Source: Acidobacteriota bacterium
GTDB lineage: Bacteria; Acidobacteriota; Vicinamibacteria; Vicinamibacterales; JAKQTR01
Assembly (NCBI GenBank): GCA_026393675.1
Contig: JAPKZQ010000028.1
Location: 1 to 64,000, forward strand
DNA length: 64,000 bases
Reading direction: 5' to 3'
Shown here: positions 1 through 6,993 of the stretch, piece after piece
Numbering within the stretch: the first letter of the stretch is position 1
How the letters are laid out: the number at the start of each line of letters is the position of its first letter
Notes under the pieces: generated by a model
Database searches by the model: none
Seen by the model: the letters and a program-made list of their open reading frames with translations, nothing else
What the model was told of the DNA's origin: nothing
Translations under genes and position numbers: made by a program

Positions 1-832
1 CGCCCAGTTGCCCACTGTTGTTGTAGCCCCAGCACTTCACGCCGCCGCCGCTCGTCACCGCGCACGTATGGAAGTAGCCCGCGGTCACCGCGATAACCCC
101 GCTCGTCAACCCGCTCACGTCCACCGGCGTGAGATGCTGCGTCGTCGTGCCGTGGCCCAGCTGACCAATCGAGTTGAGGCCCCAGCACTTCACGCCGCCG
201 CCGGCGGTCAGTGCGCACGTGTGGTAGCCGCCCGCGTCTACCGCGCTGACCCCGCTCGTCAACGCGCTCACATCCACCGGCGTGACCCGCTGCGTCGTCG
301 TGCCGTCGCCCAGCTGCCCCAAGTTGTTAGAGCCCCAGCACTTCACGCCGCCGCCGCTCGTCACCGCGCACGTATGGCTCGTGCCGTCGCCCAGTTGCCC
401 ACTGTTGTTGTAGCCCCAGCACTTCACGCCGCCGCCGCTCGTCACCGCGCACGTATGGAAGTAGCCCGCGGTCACCGCGATAACCCCGCTCGTCAACCCG
501 CTCACATCCACCGGCGTGAAACGATGCGTCGTCGTGCCGTCGCCCAGCTGGCCATATTGGTTAGAGCCCCAGCACTTCACGCCGCCGCCGCTCGTCACCG
601 CGCACGTATGGAAGCGGCCCGCGGCCACCGCGCTCACGCCACTCGTCAACCCGCTCACGTTCACCGGCGTGGAACGACTCGTCGGCGTGCCGTCACCCAG
701 TTGGCCATCGAAGTTAAGGCCCCAGCACTTCACGCCGCCGCCGACGGTCAGTGCGCACGTGTGGTAGCTGCCCGCAGCTACCCGGAGTGGCGTGGGTCGT
801 TCGGCCACGTGGGTGACCGCGTCATGGTGCCG
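1..832 (-). CDS. RCC1-repeat protein, partial (runs off the left edge)
   Basis: Read on the minus strand, the frame whose codons end at positions 2, 5, 8 and so on encodes repeated RCC1 (alpha-tubulin suppressor-type) blades. Each blade carries the pattern [15 protein letters not shown] followed by GQLGDGT and a P-V-x-V-S-G-L segment. Six copies of the Cys-x-Trp-Gly core are visible. Such proteins form seven-bladed propellers and in bacteria are usually secreted or surface-exposed. The gene has no start codon in this frame; its natural N-terminus is probably the signal-peptide fragment at 778-1029, which lies one base out of frame. Either a frameshift (biological or from assembly) or decay separates them. 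The C-terminus lies outside the window. The fold is clear, the function is not. Confidence 0.62.
31..780 (-). repeat. Tandem 153-bp RCC1-coding repeats with one 81-bp short unit
   Basis: The same sequence word (AGCACTTCACGCCGCCGCC on the plus strand) recurs at 31, 184, 337, 418, 571 and 724. The spacings are 153, 153, 81, 153 and 153 bp. One unit is therefore 51 codons, and the third interval has an exact 72-bp (24-codon) in-frame deletion. Units are nearly identical at the DNA level, which suggests recent expansion or gene conversion. Confidence 0.85.
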
Positions 833-1029
833 GCGCCGCCGCCGAGCATCGTGAAGTAGCCGCCGACTAGGATCTTCCCATCCGCCTGCACCGCAATGGC
901 GCTGCTGTTGCCATTCGCGCCGGGATCGAAAGCCGTGTCGAGCGACTGTGCGCGGGCGACGGCGCAGGCGCCGAGGAGGATGCACACGACGGCCATGATG
1001 CGCGTAGTACTCCGAACGCTGGGCGTCAT
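778..1029 (-). CDS. Signal peptide plus one delta-60-like repeat, N-terminal fragment
   Basis: This 83-residue frame begins with a typical signal peptide (basic start, hydrophobic core, ending near AVARAQ at about residue 27). It continues with [11 protein letters not shown] and [13 protein letters not shown], which match the delta-60 repeat found at the start of many secreted propeller proteins. The similarity fades at about residue 65 and the frame stops at 778-780, just where the RCC1 blades of the neighbouring frame begin. I read it as the original N-terminus of the RCC1 protein, cut off by a one-base frame change between about 780 and 905. It could also be a genuinely separate decaying fragment. 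Confidence 0.5.
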   Translation of the reverse strand: MTPSVRSTTRIMAVVCILLGACAVARAQSLDTAFDPGANGNSSAIAVQADGKILVGGYFTMLGGGAGTMTRSPTWPNDPRHSG

Positions 1030-1687
1030 GGTTTTCTCCTGGCTTGCCCTATCCGGTGCGCTGAAGGTCGAGATGATCCGCGTCCTGGCCTTATGCGTGA
1101 ATCGGACATAAGAGACGCTCGGTCGCCAAGACGACGGTCTGGCGAGCCGTGTCGCGGGGTGGCAGCGTCAGCGAACCCTGCCCAGAAGTGCGTGTCGTCG
1201 GGGGCGGGAGCCCACTGTTGATGGGCTGTCGAACGGGAAACGGTCGCGGCGCTCTACGCGGGCACTACGTCACGATTGGCCGAATCGGGCAAGTCCCAGA
1301 GCCTATCCGCAACCTGGGACCAATGGTGAACCTGATCTAACTGCGAGTCAAGACGGATAGCGGCTCTGTGCCGGAGACTGTCTATCGCAGACGCCGCAGC
1401 GGCCGAGGCTGTCATCCCTATCTGCCAATCGCTCCACTAAGCCCGGTCCGGGCGCCGTTCAATTCCAAGATGGACTGCCGCATTCCCGGAAACTACTGAT
1501 TCCTGAAACGCGGATTGCCTCGACAAATCGCTTTGATATCTCTGGGAATTCAGGCAAAACCGTTGGCCGCTCCGCCGGGGATTTCTGAGACGGGCCCGGG
1601 CAGGCAACTGCTCGGACGAAGCGGGGCGGCCACGGGGGGCCGCCCCTACGAGAGTGCGCGTTGGGAACGCAGGGAGAGCGGCCGACC
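1030..1687. other. Intergenic region without a recognisable gene
   Basis: No frame here has family-like content; the short open frames at 1149-1340 and 1515-1760 lack a convincing ribosome binding site and resemble nothing I know. The only structure seen is the palindrome at 1623-1646. The left part is the upstream region of the signal-peptide fragment that starts at 1029. Confidence 0.6.
1623..1646. terminator. GC-rich hairpin downstream of the M13 peptidase gene
   Basis: Two perfect 9-base arms, GGGGCGGCC (1623-1631) and GGCCGCCCC (1638-1646), enclose a 6-base loop. The hairpin lies about 40 bases past the stop of the minus-strand peptidase gene. There is no T-tract, so it may be an interspersed REP-like palindrome that also stabilises the transcript end rather than a classical terminator. 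Confidence 0.45.
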
Positions 1688-3724
1688 CTACCAGATCTTC
1701 ACGCGCTGGGCGGGGTCGATATACAGCTTGTCGCCGGGCTTCACGCCAAACGCGGTGTAGAACTCGGGGATGTTGCCAAGCGGCCCGTTGCCGCGCACCT
1801 TCGCCGGCGCGTGCACGTTCGAGAGCACCTGCTGCCGCAACGCGTCGTCGCGCTCCTTCGACCGCCACACCTGCGCCCAGCCCATGAAGTACCGCTGGTC
1901 GCCGGTCAGCCCGTCAATGACGGGCGCGGGCTTGCCGCCAAGCGACGTGTGGTAGGCGCGATAGCCAATCACCAGGCCGGTCAGATCGCCGATGTTCTCG
2001 CCCAGCGTCAGCTCGCCGTTCACCTTGAGGCCGGGCAGCACCTCGTACGCGCCGAACTGCGCCACCAGGCGCGCGGTCCGCTTCTGATACTCGGACGCGT
2101 CATCCTTGGTCCACCAGTCGCGCATCGTGCCAGTGCCGTCGAACCGCCGGCCCTGGTCGTCGAACCCATGCCCCATCTCGTGGCCAATCACCGCCCCAAT
2201 CCCCCCATAGTTCACCGCATCGTCGGCCGCTAAGTTAAAAAACGGCGGCTGGAGAATCGCCGCCGGAAAGACCACCTCGTTGCGGACGGGGTTGTAGTAC
2301 GCGTTGATGGTCTGCGGCGTCATGCCCCACTCTTCGGGATCGATGGGCTTGCCCACCTTGGCGAGCTGGAAGGCGAATTCGGCCGCCTGCGCGCGCATCA
2401 TGTTGCCCACCAGATCGTCGCGGACCACCTGCACCTTCGAGTAGTCGCGCCACTTGTTCGGGTAGCCGATCTTCGGCCGGAAGGCGGCCAGCTTCTGCTG
2501 CGCCTGCGCCCGGGTCTCGGGGCTCATCCAGTCGAGATGATCAATGCCGTCCTTATAGGCGAGCCGGAGATTGGCGACCAGTTGCTCCATCCGCGCTTTC
2601 GCCCGGGCCGGGAAGTGACGGGCGACGTAGAGCTTGCCGAGCATCTCGCCGAGATTGCCGTCGAGGGCCGCCACGGCCCGCTTCCAGCGCGGGCGCTGCT
2701 CGGGCGTGCCACTCAGCGTCTTGCCGTAGAACTCGAAGCGCGCGTCGACGAAGGCCTTCGGCAGATACGGCGCAAAGCCGCGGATGAGGGAGGACTTGAG
2801 ATACGGCTTCCAGCGATCGACGGGCCACTCGTTGACGGCGGCCGCCACGGCCTTGACGTAGGAGGGCTGCCCGATGATGAGGGCCGGCGCCGACGCGATC
2901 TTCAGCTCGCCCGTCCACGCGGCCCAATCGAAGCCGGGGAACTGCGTGGCCAGGTCGGCGGTCGCCACCTTGTTGTACATCTTCACCATGTCGCGCGTTT
3001 CGACGTTGGTCCACTGGCTTTTCGCCAGGTGGGTTTCGAGCGCCATGATGTCGGTGGCCGCGACATCGGTGGATGGGAGCCCGGCGAGCTTGTGCATCGC
3101 CTCGAGGAACGCCACGTACTTCGTGCGGTACTCCGCCAGTTTCGCATCGTCTTTCGTGTAGTAGTCGCGATCGGGCAGGCCGAGGCCGTTCTGGTAGACG
3201 AAGGCCGCCGTGTTCTTCGGATCCTTGAAGTCGCCCTCGCTAAACGCGGCAAGCGGCGTATCGCAGCCGAGCACGTACATATGGGCAAAGGCTCTGGCGA
3301 GGTCGGACTTGGTCTTGATCGCGTCAATCGCGGCCAGCTCGACAAAGAGTGGCGTGGTGCCGAGTGATTCGACCTTCGCCTCGTCCATGAAGCTGGCGTA
3401 GAAATCGCCGATCTTGCGGGCGTCGGATCCAGGGGCGCCGCCCGATTTGCCTGCCTCCTCGACAATGGCGCGCAGGTTTTCCTGCGCCTTGTCGTACAGC
3501 ACCTCGAAGCTGCCGTAGGAGGGTTTGTCGGCGGGGATGGGCGTCTTGTCGAGCCACGCGCCGTTGACGTAGCGGAAGAAGTCGTCCTGTGGCCGCATCG
3601 ATTTGTCGAACGCCGTGATATCGATGCCCGAAACCAGTTGTGGCGCGGCCGGTTTCTGGGCTGCCACGGTCGAAATCCCTGCCATCCCAGCCAACACGCA
3701 CCACGCGATCATCCGCTTCATCAC
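1688..3724 (-). CDS. M13 family zinc metallopeptidase (neprilysin/PepO-like)
   Basis: This 678-residue protein has a signal peptide (about residues 1-22, ending STVAAQ) and the full two-domain M13 architecture. The N-terminal Peptidase_M13_N domain opens with SGIDITAFDKSMRPQDDFFRYVNG, of which DFFRYVNGAW is the family hallmark. The catalytic domain holds HEMGH with zinc ligands H515 and H519 and catalytic E516, and GENIGD with the third ligand E576 and D580. Length and spacing match secreted oligopeptidases of this family, which cut peptides outside the cytoplasm. The start is supported by an AGGAGG ribosome binding site seven bases upstream. The gene stands alone on the minus strand, bracketed by two palindromes. 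It is probably an exported lipoprotein-free enzyme for peptide scavenging or turnover; the substrate is unknown. Confidence 0.95.
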   Translation of the reverse strand: MMKRMIAWCVLAGMAGISTVAAQKPAAPQLVSGIDITAFDKSMRPQDDFFRYVNGAWLDKTPIPADKPSYGSFEVLYDKAQENLRAIVEEAGKSGGAPGSDARKIGDFYASFMDEAKVESLGTTPLFVELAAIDAIKTKSDLARAFAHMYVLGCDTPLAAFSEGDFKDPKNTAAFVYQNGLGLPDRDYYTKDDAKLAEYRTKYVAFLEAMHKLAGLPSTDVAATDIMALETHLAKSQWTNVETRDMVKMYNKVATADLATQFPGFDWAAWTGELKIASAPALIIGQPSYVKAVAAAVNEWPVDRWKPYLKSSLIRGFAPYLPKAFVDARFEFYGKTLSGTPEQRPRWKRAVAALDGNLGEMLGKLYVARHFPARAKARMEQLVANLRLAYKDGIDHLDWMSPETRAQAQQKLAAFRPKIGYPNKWRDYSKVQVVRDDLVGNMMRAQAAEFAFQLAKVGKPIDPEEWGMTPQTINAYYNPVRNEVVFPAAILQPPFFNLAADDAVNYGGIGAVIGHEMGHGFDDQGRRFDGTGTMRDWWTKDDASEYQKRTARLVAQFGAYEVLPGLKVNGELTLGENIGDLTGLVIGYRAYHTSLGGKPAPVIDGLTGDQRYFMGWAQVWRSKERDDALRQQVLSNVHAPAKVRGNGPLGNIPEFYTAFGVKPGDKLYIDPAQRVKIW

Positions 3725-3737
3725 AGATCCTCCTATC

Positions 3738-3757
3738 GGGCGCGATGAATCGCGCCC
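3738..3757. repeat. Perfect palindrome in the M13 gene leader
   Basis: The arms GGGCGCGAT (3738-3746) and ATCGCGCCC (3749-3757) are perfect and separated by two bases. The element sits directly upstream of the Shine-Dalgarno of the M13 gene, so it would form a tight hairpin in the 5' leader. It has the look of an interspersed REP-like unit. Confidence 0.6.
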
Positions 3758-3774
3758 ACGTCGCCCCGTGCCAA

Positions 3775-3821
3775 CGGGACGACGGTTCCTCCGCGTCCCC
3801 GCTCACGCAAGCCGGCAAAAC
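3775..3821. repeat. 47-bp interspersed repeat, copy 1
   Basis: The 47 bases from CGGGACGACGG to GGCAAAAC are identical to 60266-60312, more than 56 kb away, in the same orientation. Flanks do not match. Both copies are intergenic and sit next to ABC-exporter genes. Neither lies in a recognisable reading frame of a real gene. Confidence 0.85.
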
Positions 3822-4039
3822 ACGTTTCCGGCCGGAGGCGGGCCGCTCGACGCCGGCTGCCGCTTAGGCGGACGAAGACGCCAGCTGATCCCTTTGGCCT
3901 GCAACGCGTTTTGCAGACTGGGCGCTGTCGGCTTGGTTCGAGGGCCCGCTCCGGAACCCGCCCTCCCACCGGCACAACCGCGCACAGCTGCGGTGGGCAG
4001 GCGTCTTCGTCTACCGACTACCGACTACTGTCTACCATC

Positions 4040-5767
4040 TCACTCCACCGGGTCGACCGCTGTCACATCCGTGCGATCGAGCACGCGGCCGAGCAGCTCC
4101 GTCACCACCCAGCATTCGACGATGACGACAAACGCCACCAGCAGCGCCGGGAGCACGATCAACAGGGTGCCGGTGTACCAGTAGACGGTAGCGATGAGCA
4201 GTCCGGCAACCACGGCGCCTGGAAGCAGCGACAGCATGAGGGTCACCAGGATGCCGGCCATCATGAGCAGGCGCTGCCCCATCGCGTCGATGCCGCGGGC
4301 CCGCGACGTGCCCAGCGACACCCATGCCGGAAACATCACGGCGAGACCGTTGAGCACCACGGTTTGCGAGAGGATGATGGGCGGCGCGAGAATCGCCGCC
4401 GCCAATGCATACGATACGAGGTCCAGGGTCCGCGGTGTCGCGTCACCCATGCGCGCGAAAAGTCCCGTGCCGAGCAGCGCGCCCAACATGATGAGCAGAA
4501 AGGTCACGGCGGACATCACGATGGCAGGCGCCAGCACCTCGCCGCGGACGATGGCGGCGCCAGATACGGGCCACGTTTTGAGCATGGCGAGATGCGCGAG
4601 GTCCTGCCGCAGGTCGTTGCGCATCATCTGCGGCCCCATCAGGACAAGCATCGCGGCCAGCCAGATGGACATCCCGGCGACGGCGGTCGCAACGCCGCCG
4701 GCGCGTCCGGAGGCCTGCGCAGCCATCCCGAGCACGATGACGATGGGCAGCAGGCGCAGCAACGTCTTCGCCGACACGTAGCGGCCGAGCAGGATGAGGT
4801 TTTTCCAGAGAATCGCGGTTTCGGGCGGCCCCACCAGCCCCAACTGGAACGGCGTGGCCGTCGCGCCGCGGGCCACCGCCTTCGGGGCGGCTTTCGAGAG
4901 CGCGCGCTTCTCGGCGTGCTCGGCGGAGGCTTCCTCGAACGACGTATCCGAGCGCAGTACCCACGCGTAGTTCAGTGCGATCAGGGCCAGCACCCACGGC
5001 AGCACCGCAAAAAACTCGGCGGGCGATGACGCGAGCGGGAGGCTCGCCAGCGTGCGAAATGGCCAGAGCACGATGCCGGCCGCCCCTGTCGTGCCCAATC
5101 GCTGCAGCTCGGCGAAGACGGCGCCGGGCTCCGACAGCGCGACAAGCGCCGACCAGCCGTTGATGACGGTTTCGACCAGCACGCCGACGGCGCCGAAGAC
5201 GATGACGAGCGGCACCCACTGGTGCCAGATGCCGCTCTTGCCGTGTTGCGCGAGGCTGCTCCGGCGGAGCGCGACCCCCATCAGATGCAGGCGCACCACC
5301 ATGAAGATCAACCAGAGGCCGATGACCGTCATCCAACTGTTGGCGAGAGTGGTTGGCCGCACAAACAGCGTGATAAGCGCCGAACTGAACAGCATGCCCA
5401 GCTGCGACCGCACCAGCCGGAAGTGCAGCAACTGGCGGCGGGTGACCGGCGCAGTGAACAGGAACTGCACCTCGGCGCGCGAGAAGGTGATGGGTTTGCC
5501 TGCACCGGGCCATACCCACGCGATCGCGGCGATCACCAACAGGACCACGCTCGCGACCACCTGGATCGGGCCAGCCAGGTTCCCCAGCCCAGGGAAACCC
5601 CGACTGCCGCGCCGCACGTCCGAACGCGGGCGGAACACCATGAAATAGAAATAGAGCCCGCCGACGATGAGGCTGGCGAGATAGCGGGGCTCGCGCAGGC
5701 GCCGGATGCGGCGGCGCATGCGGTTTTTGAACGAGCAGAACGTCAGGTAGGCGAAGGTGCCGATCAT
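4040..5767 (-). CDS. Putative ABC exporter, membrane subunit
   Basis: A 575-residue polytopic membrane protein of the 'putative ABC exporter' type (PF16962-like). It begins with a basic cytoplasmic stretch (RMRRRIRRLREPRYL) followed by the first membrane helix. About ten to twelve hydrophobic segments are spread along the chain, with a hydrophilic loop around residues 290-320 (EHAEKRALSKAAPKA). No ATPase motif is present; the nucleotide-binding subunit is the gene immediately upstream. The ATPase stop codon abuts this ATG directly (TAG-ATG), so the two are co-transcribed and probably translationally coupled. The cargo cannot be read from the sequence. Confidence 0.8.
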   Translation of the reverse strand: MIGTFAYLTFCSFKNRMRRRIRRLREPRYLASLIVGGLYFYFMVFRPRSDVRRGSRGFPGLGNLAGPIQVVASVVLLVIAAIAWVWPGAGKPITFSRAEVQFLFTAPVTRRQLLHFRLVRSQLGMLFSSALITLFVRPTTLANSWMTVIGLWLIFMVVRLHLMGVALRRSSLAQHGKSGIWHQWVPLVIVFGAVGVLVETVINGWSALVALSEPGAVFAELQRLGTTGAAGIVLWPFRTLASLPLASSPAEFFAVLPWVLALIALNYAWVLRSDTSFEEASAEHAEKRALSKAAPKAVARGATATPFQLGLVGPPETAILWKNLILLGRYVSAKTLLRLLPIVIVLGMAAQASGRAGGVATAVAGMSIWLAAMLVLMGPQMMRNDLRQDLAHLAMLKTWPVSGAAIVRGEVLAPAIVMSAVTFLLIMLGALLGTGLFARMGDATPRTLDLVSYALAAAILAPPIILSQTVVLNGLAVMFPAWVSLGTSRARGIDAMGQRLLMMAGILVTLMLSLLPGAVVAGLLIATVYWYTGTLLIVLPALLVAFVVIVECWVVTELLGRVLDRTDVTAVDPVE

Positions 5768-6499
5768 CTACGGCTCGCGCGCGGTGGCCGTGAGGAAGAT
5801 CTGCTCGAGCGACGAGCCGGCCGCAGCCAGCTCCGGCTGCGCCTTGAGTTGGTCGAGCGTCCCGTCGGCGATCTTCCTGCCGTGATCGATGATGATGACG
5901 CGCGTGCAGATCTCCTCGACCATGTGCAGCAGATGCGACGACACCATCACGGCCGCGCCGGCCCGGCCGCGCGCCACGATGGTCTCCTTCATCCGCCGGA
6001 TGCCGAGCGGGTCAAGGCCGGTCAGCGGCTCGTCGAACAGCAGCACCGCCGGATCGTGCAGCAGGCCGCACGCGATGGCCACCTTCTGCTTCATGCCGCG
6101 CGAGAGTTCCACCGGCAGCGACTGCTCTTTCCCGGTGAGTTCCAGCTCGTCGAGCAGCCGCTTGGCACGCGCCTCGACGTCGAGCACCTTGTAAAGCCGC
6201 GCGGTGAGGCGCATGTGCTCCATCACCGTGAGGTAGTCGAACAGTTGGGGCTCATCTGCCATGAACGCGAGCTGGGCCTTGGCGGCGACCGCGTCCGAGA
6301 CGATGTCGTGGCCACCGATGGTGATGGTGCCGGTGGTGGGGGCCTGGATGCCGACCAGGCAGCGCAGCGTGGAGGTCTTGCCGGCGCCGTTCGGGCCGAT
6401 GAGGCCGACGACCTCGCCGGGACCGACGCCGAACGAGAAGTCGTCCACGGCCTTGAACGAGCCGTACGTCTTGGTCAGGTGCTGGACGTCAATCACCAT
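5768..6499 (-). CDS. ABC transporter ATP-binding protein
   Basis: A 243-residue ABC ATPase. Walker A is GPNGAGKTS (about residue 37), the signature is LSRGMKQKVAIA, and Walker B is VLLFDEPLTGLD, followed by the H-loop VSSHLLH. It powers the exporter membrane subunit encoded directly downstream. The frame stays open upstream to 6643, but that part overlaps the VapBC remnant in another frame. The ATG at 6499, giving MVIDVQHLTKTYG, is where family similarity begins and is the better start. The start lies only nine bases after the stop of the truncated vapC frame, so the exporter operon may now be read from the old vapBC promoter. Confidence 0.92.
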   Translation of the reverse strand: MVIDVQHLTKTYGSFKAVDDFSFGVGPGEVVGLIGPNGAGKTSTLRCLVGIQAPTTGTITIGGHDIVSDAVAAKAQLAFMADEPQLFDYLTVMEHMRLTARLYKVLDVEARAKRLLDELELTGKEQSLPVELSRGMKQKVAIACGLLHDPAVLLFDEPLTGLDPLGIRRMKETIVARGRAGAAVMVSSHLLHMVEEICTRVIIIDHGRKIADGTLDQLKAQPELAAAGSSLEQIFLTATAREP

Positions 6500-6507
6500 G
6501 ATGCAGT

Positions 6508-6597
6508 TTACAACGGAACGTCCGGGGAGGCCGGTTGACCTGAACGGCGCATTGTCGGCAGGGCCGCCACCCACACCGAGGTGTCGACGACGATCAT
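6508..6597 (-). pseudogene. vapC: Truncated VapC-type PIN toxin remnant
   Basis: The ATG at 6597 overlaps the vapB stop by four bases (ATGA), the classical vapBC arrangement. The first 13 residues, MIVVDTSVWVAAL, are a textbook PIN-domain start with the first catalytic aspartate D5. After that the frame degenerates (PTMRRSGQP) and stops at 6508-6510, giving 29 residues against about 130 in a normal VapC. The other acidic catalytic residues are absent, so it cannot be an RNase. Immediately downstream comes the ABC exporter operon, so the deletion may have joined that operon to the toxin-antitoxin promoter. Confidence 0.75.
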
Positions 6598-6803
6598 GCG
6601 GACTGCCGCCTCTGGCGCCGCCGGCTCTTCGGGAGATCGACATCCAGGCGCACCTTGCCCAACAGCGACTTGAGTTCGTCGATGCGGCGGCCGCGCAGCA
6701 ACTCGCGGAGCGCCAGCACGACGGTGTCGGTCTTTGATCTGAGCCCGACCGCCTGGCGTGCTTCTTCGAGGAGATCGGCGGGAAGATCCAGGGTGATGCG
6801 CAT
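6594..6803 (-). CDS. vapB: VapB-family antitoxin
   Basis: A 69-residue protein matching the VapB antitoxin family: the ribbon-helix-helix start MRITLDLPADLLEEARQAV, then SKTDTVVLALRELL, and a basic C-terminal tail (KSRRRQRRQ) that normally wraps the toxin. The longer open frame up to 7361 has no family similarity; the ATG at 6803 is chosen because homology begins there and because a dyad operator lies just upstream. VapB proteins repress their own operon and neutralise VapC. Here the antitoxin looks intact while its toxin is reduced to a fragment, so it is either a relic or a stand-alone regulator. Confidence 0.85.
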   Translation of the reverse strand: MRITLDLPADLLEEARQAVGLRSKTDTVVLALRELLRGRRIDELKSLLGKVRLDVDLPKSRRRQRRQSA

Positions 6804-6810
6804 ACGATTC

Positions 6811-6827
6811 AGCGTGATTCGCACGCT
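6811..6827. promoter_or_regulatory. Inverted repeat upstream of vapB, candidate operator
   Basis: AGCGTG (6811-6816) and CACGCT (6822-6827) form a perfect dyad with a five-base spacer, eight bases before the vapB start. Ribbon-helix-helix antitoxins bind such sites. A TTGACA -35-like hexamer lies upstream on the minus strand at 6834-6839, but I see no good -10. Confidence 0.45.
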
Positions 6828-6993
6828 TATTGATGTCAAGTCATCTGCGTGAATGATGCGTTCAAGCGGGAGCAGCGCTCTCGATGTGACGTCGATGAAC
6901 AGGTGCGCCGGGTTGAGCTGACGATGCGATAATGGCGCGGTCAGGAACGTCGCTTCCGAGCCATTCTGCCCCCGGAAACAGAGGCATTGGAGC

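Larger units (their letters stand above)
3725..4039. other. Intergenic region rich in short repeats
   Basis: This 315-bp gap between the ABC permease and the M13 gene holds no convincing gene. It contains the leader palindrome (3738-3757), the 47-bp repeat (3775-3821), and a wide inverted repeat whose 12-base arms GACGAAGACGCC (3871-3882) and GGCGTCTTCGTC (4000-4011) are 117 bases apart. It ends in a short simple repeat of ACTACCG units near 4012-4030. Confidence 0.6.

Noticed and set aside
31-780. CRISPR-like appearance of evenly spaced repeats
   Set aside because: The units are 153 bp, contiguous and coding, with no short repeat/spacer alternation and no cas genes.
8-859. Long plus-strand open frame over the repeats at the left edge
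   Set aside because: It is the antisense of the RCC1 blades; its Ala/Arg/His-rich text has no fold signature, while the minus strand gives clear RCC1 repeats.
1149-1340. Short open frame in the left intergenic region
   Set aside because: No ribosome binding site, no family-like pattern and composition typical of chance frames.
3911-5029. Large plus-strand open frames opposite the ABC permease and ATPase (also 5222-6538)
   Set aside because: Gln/His/Arg-rich shadow translations of GC-rich DNA; the minus strand encodes complete exporter proteins.
6508-6597. Functional VapC toxin
   Set aside because: Only the first PIN strand with one catalytic Asp remains; the frame stops after 29 codons.
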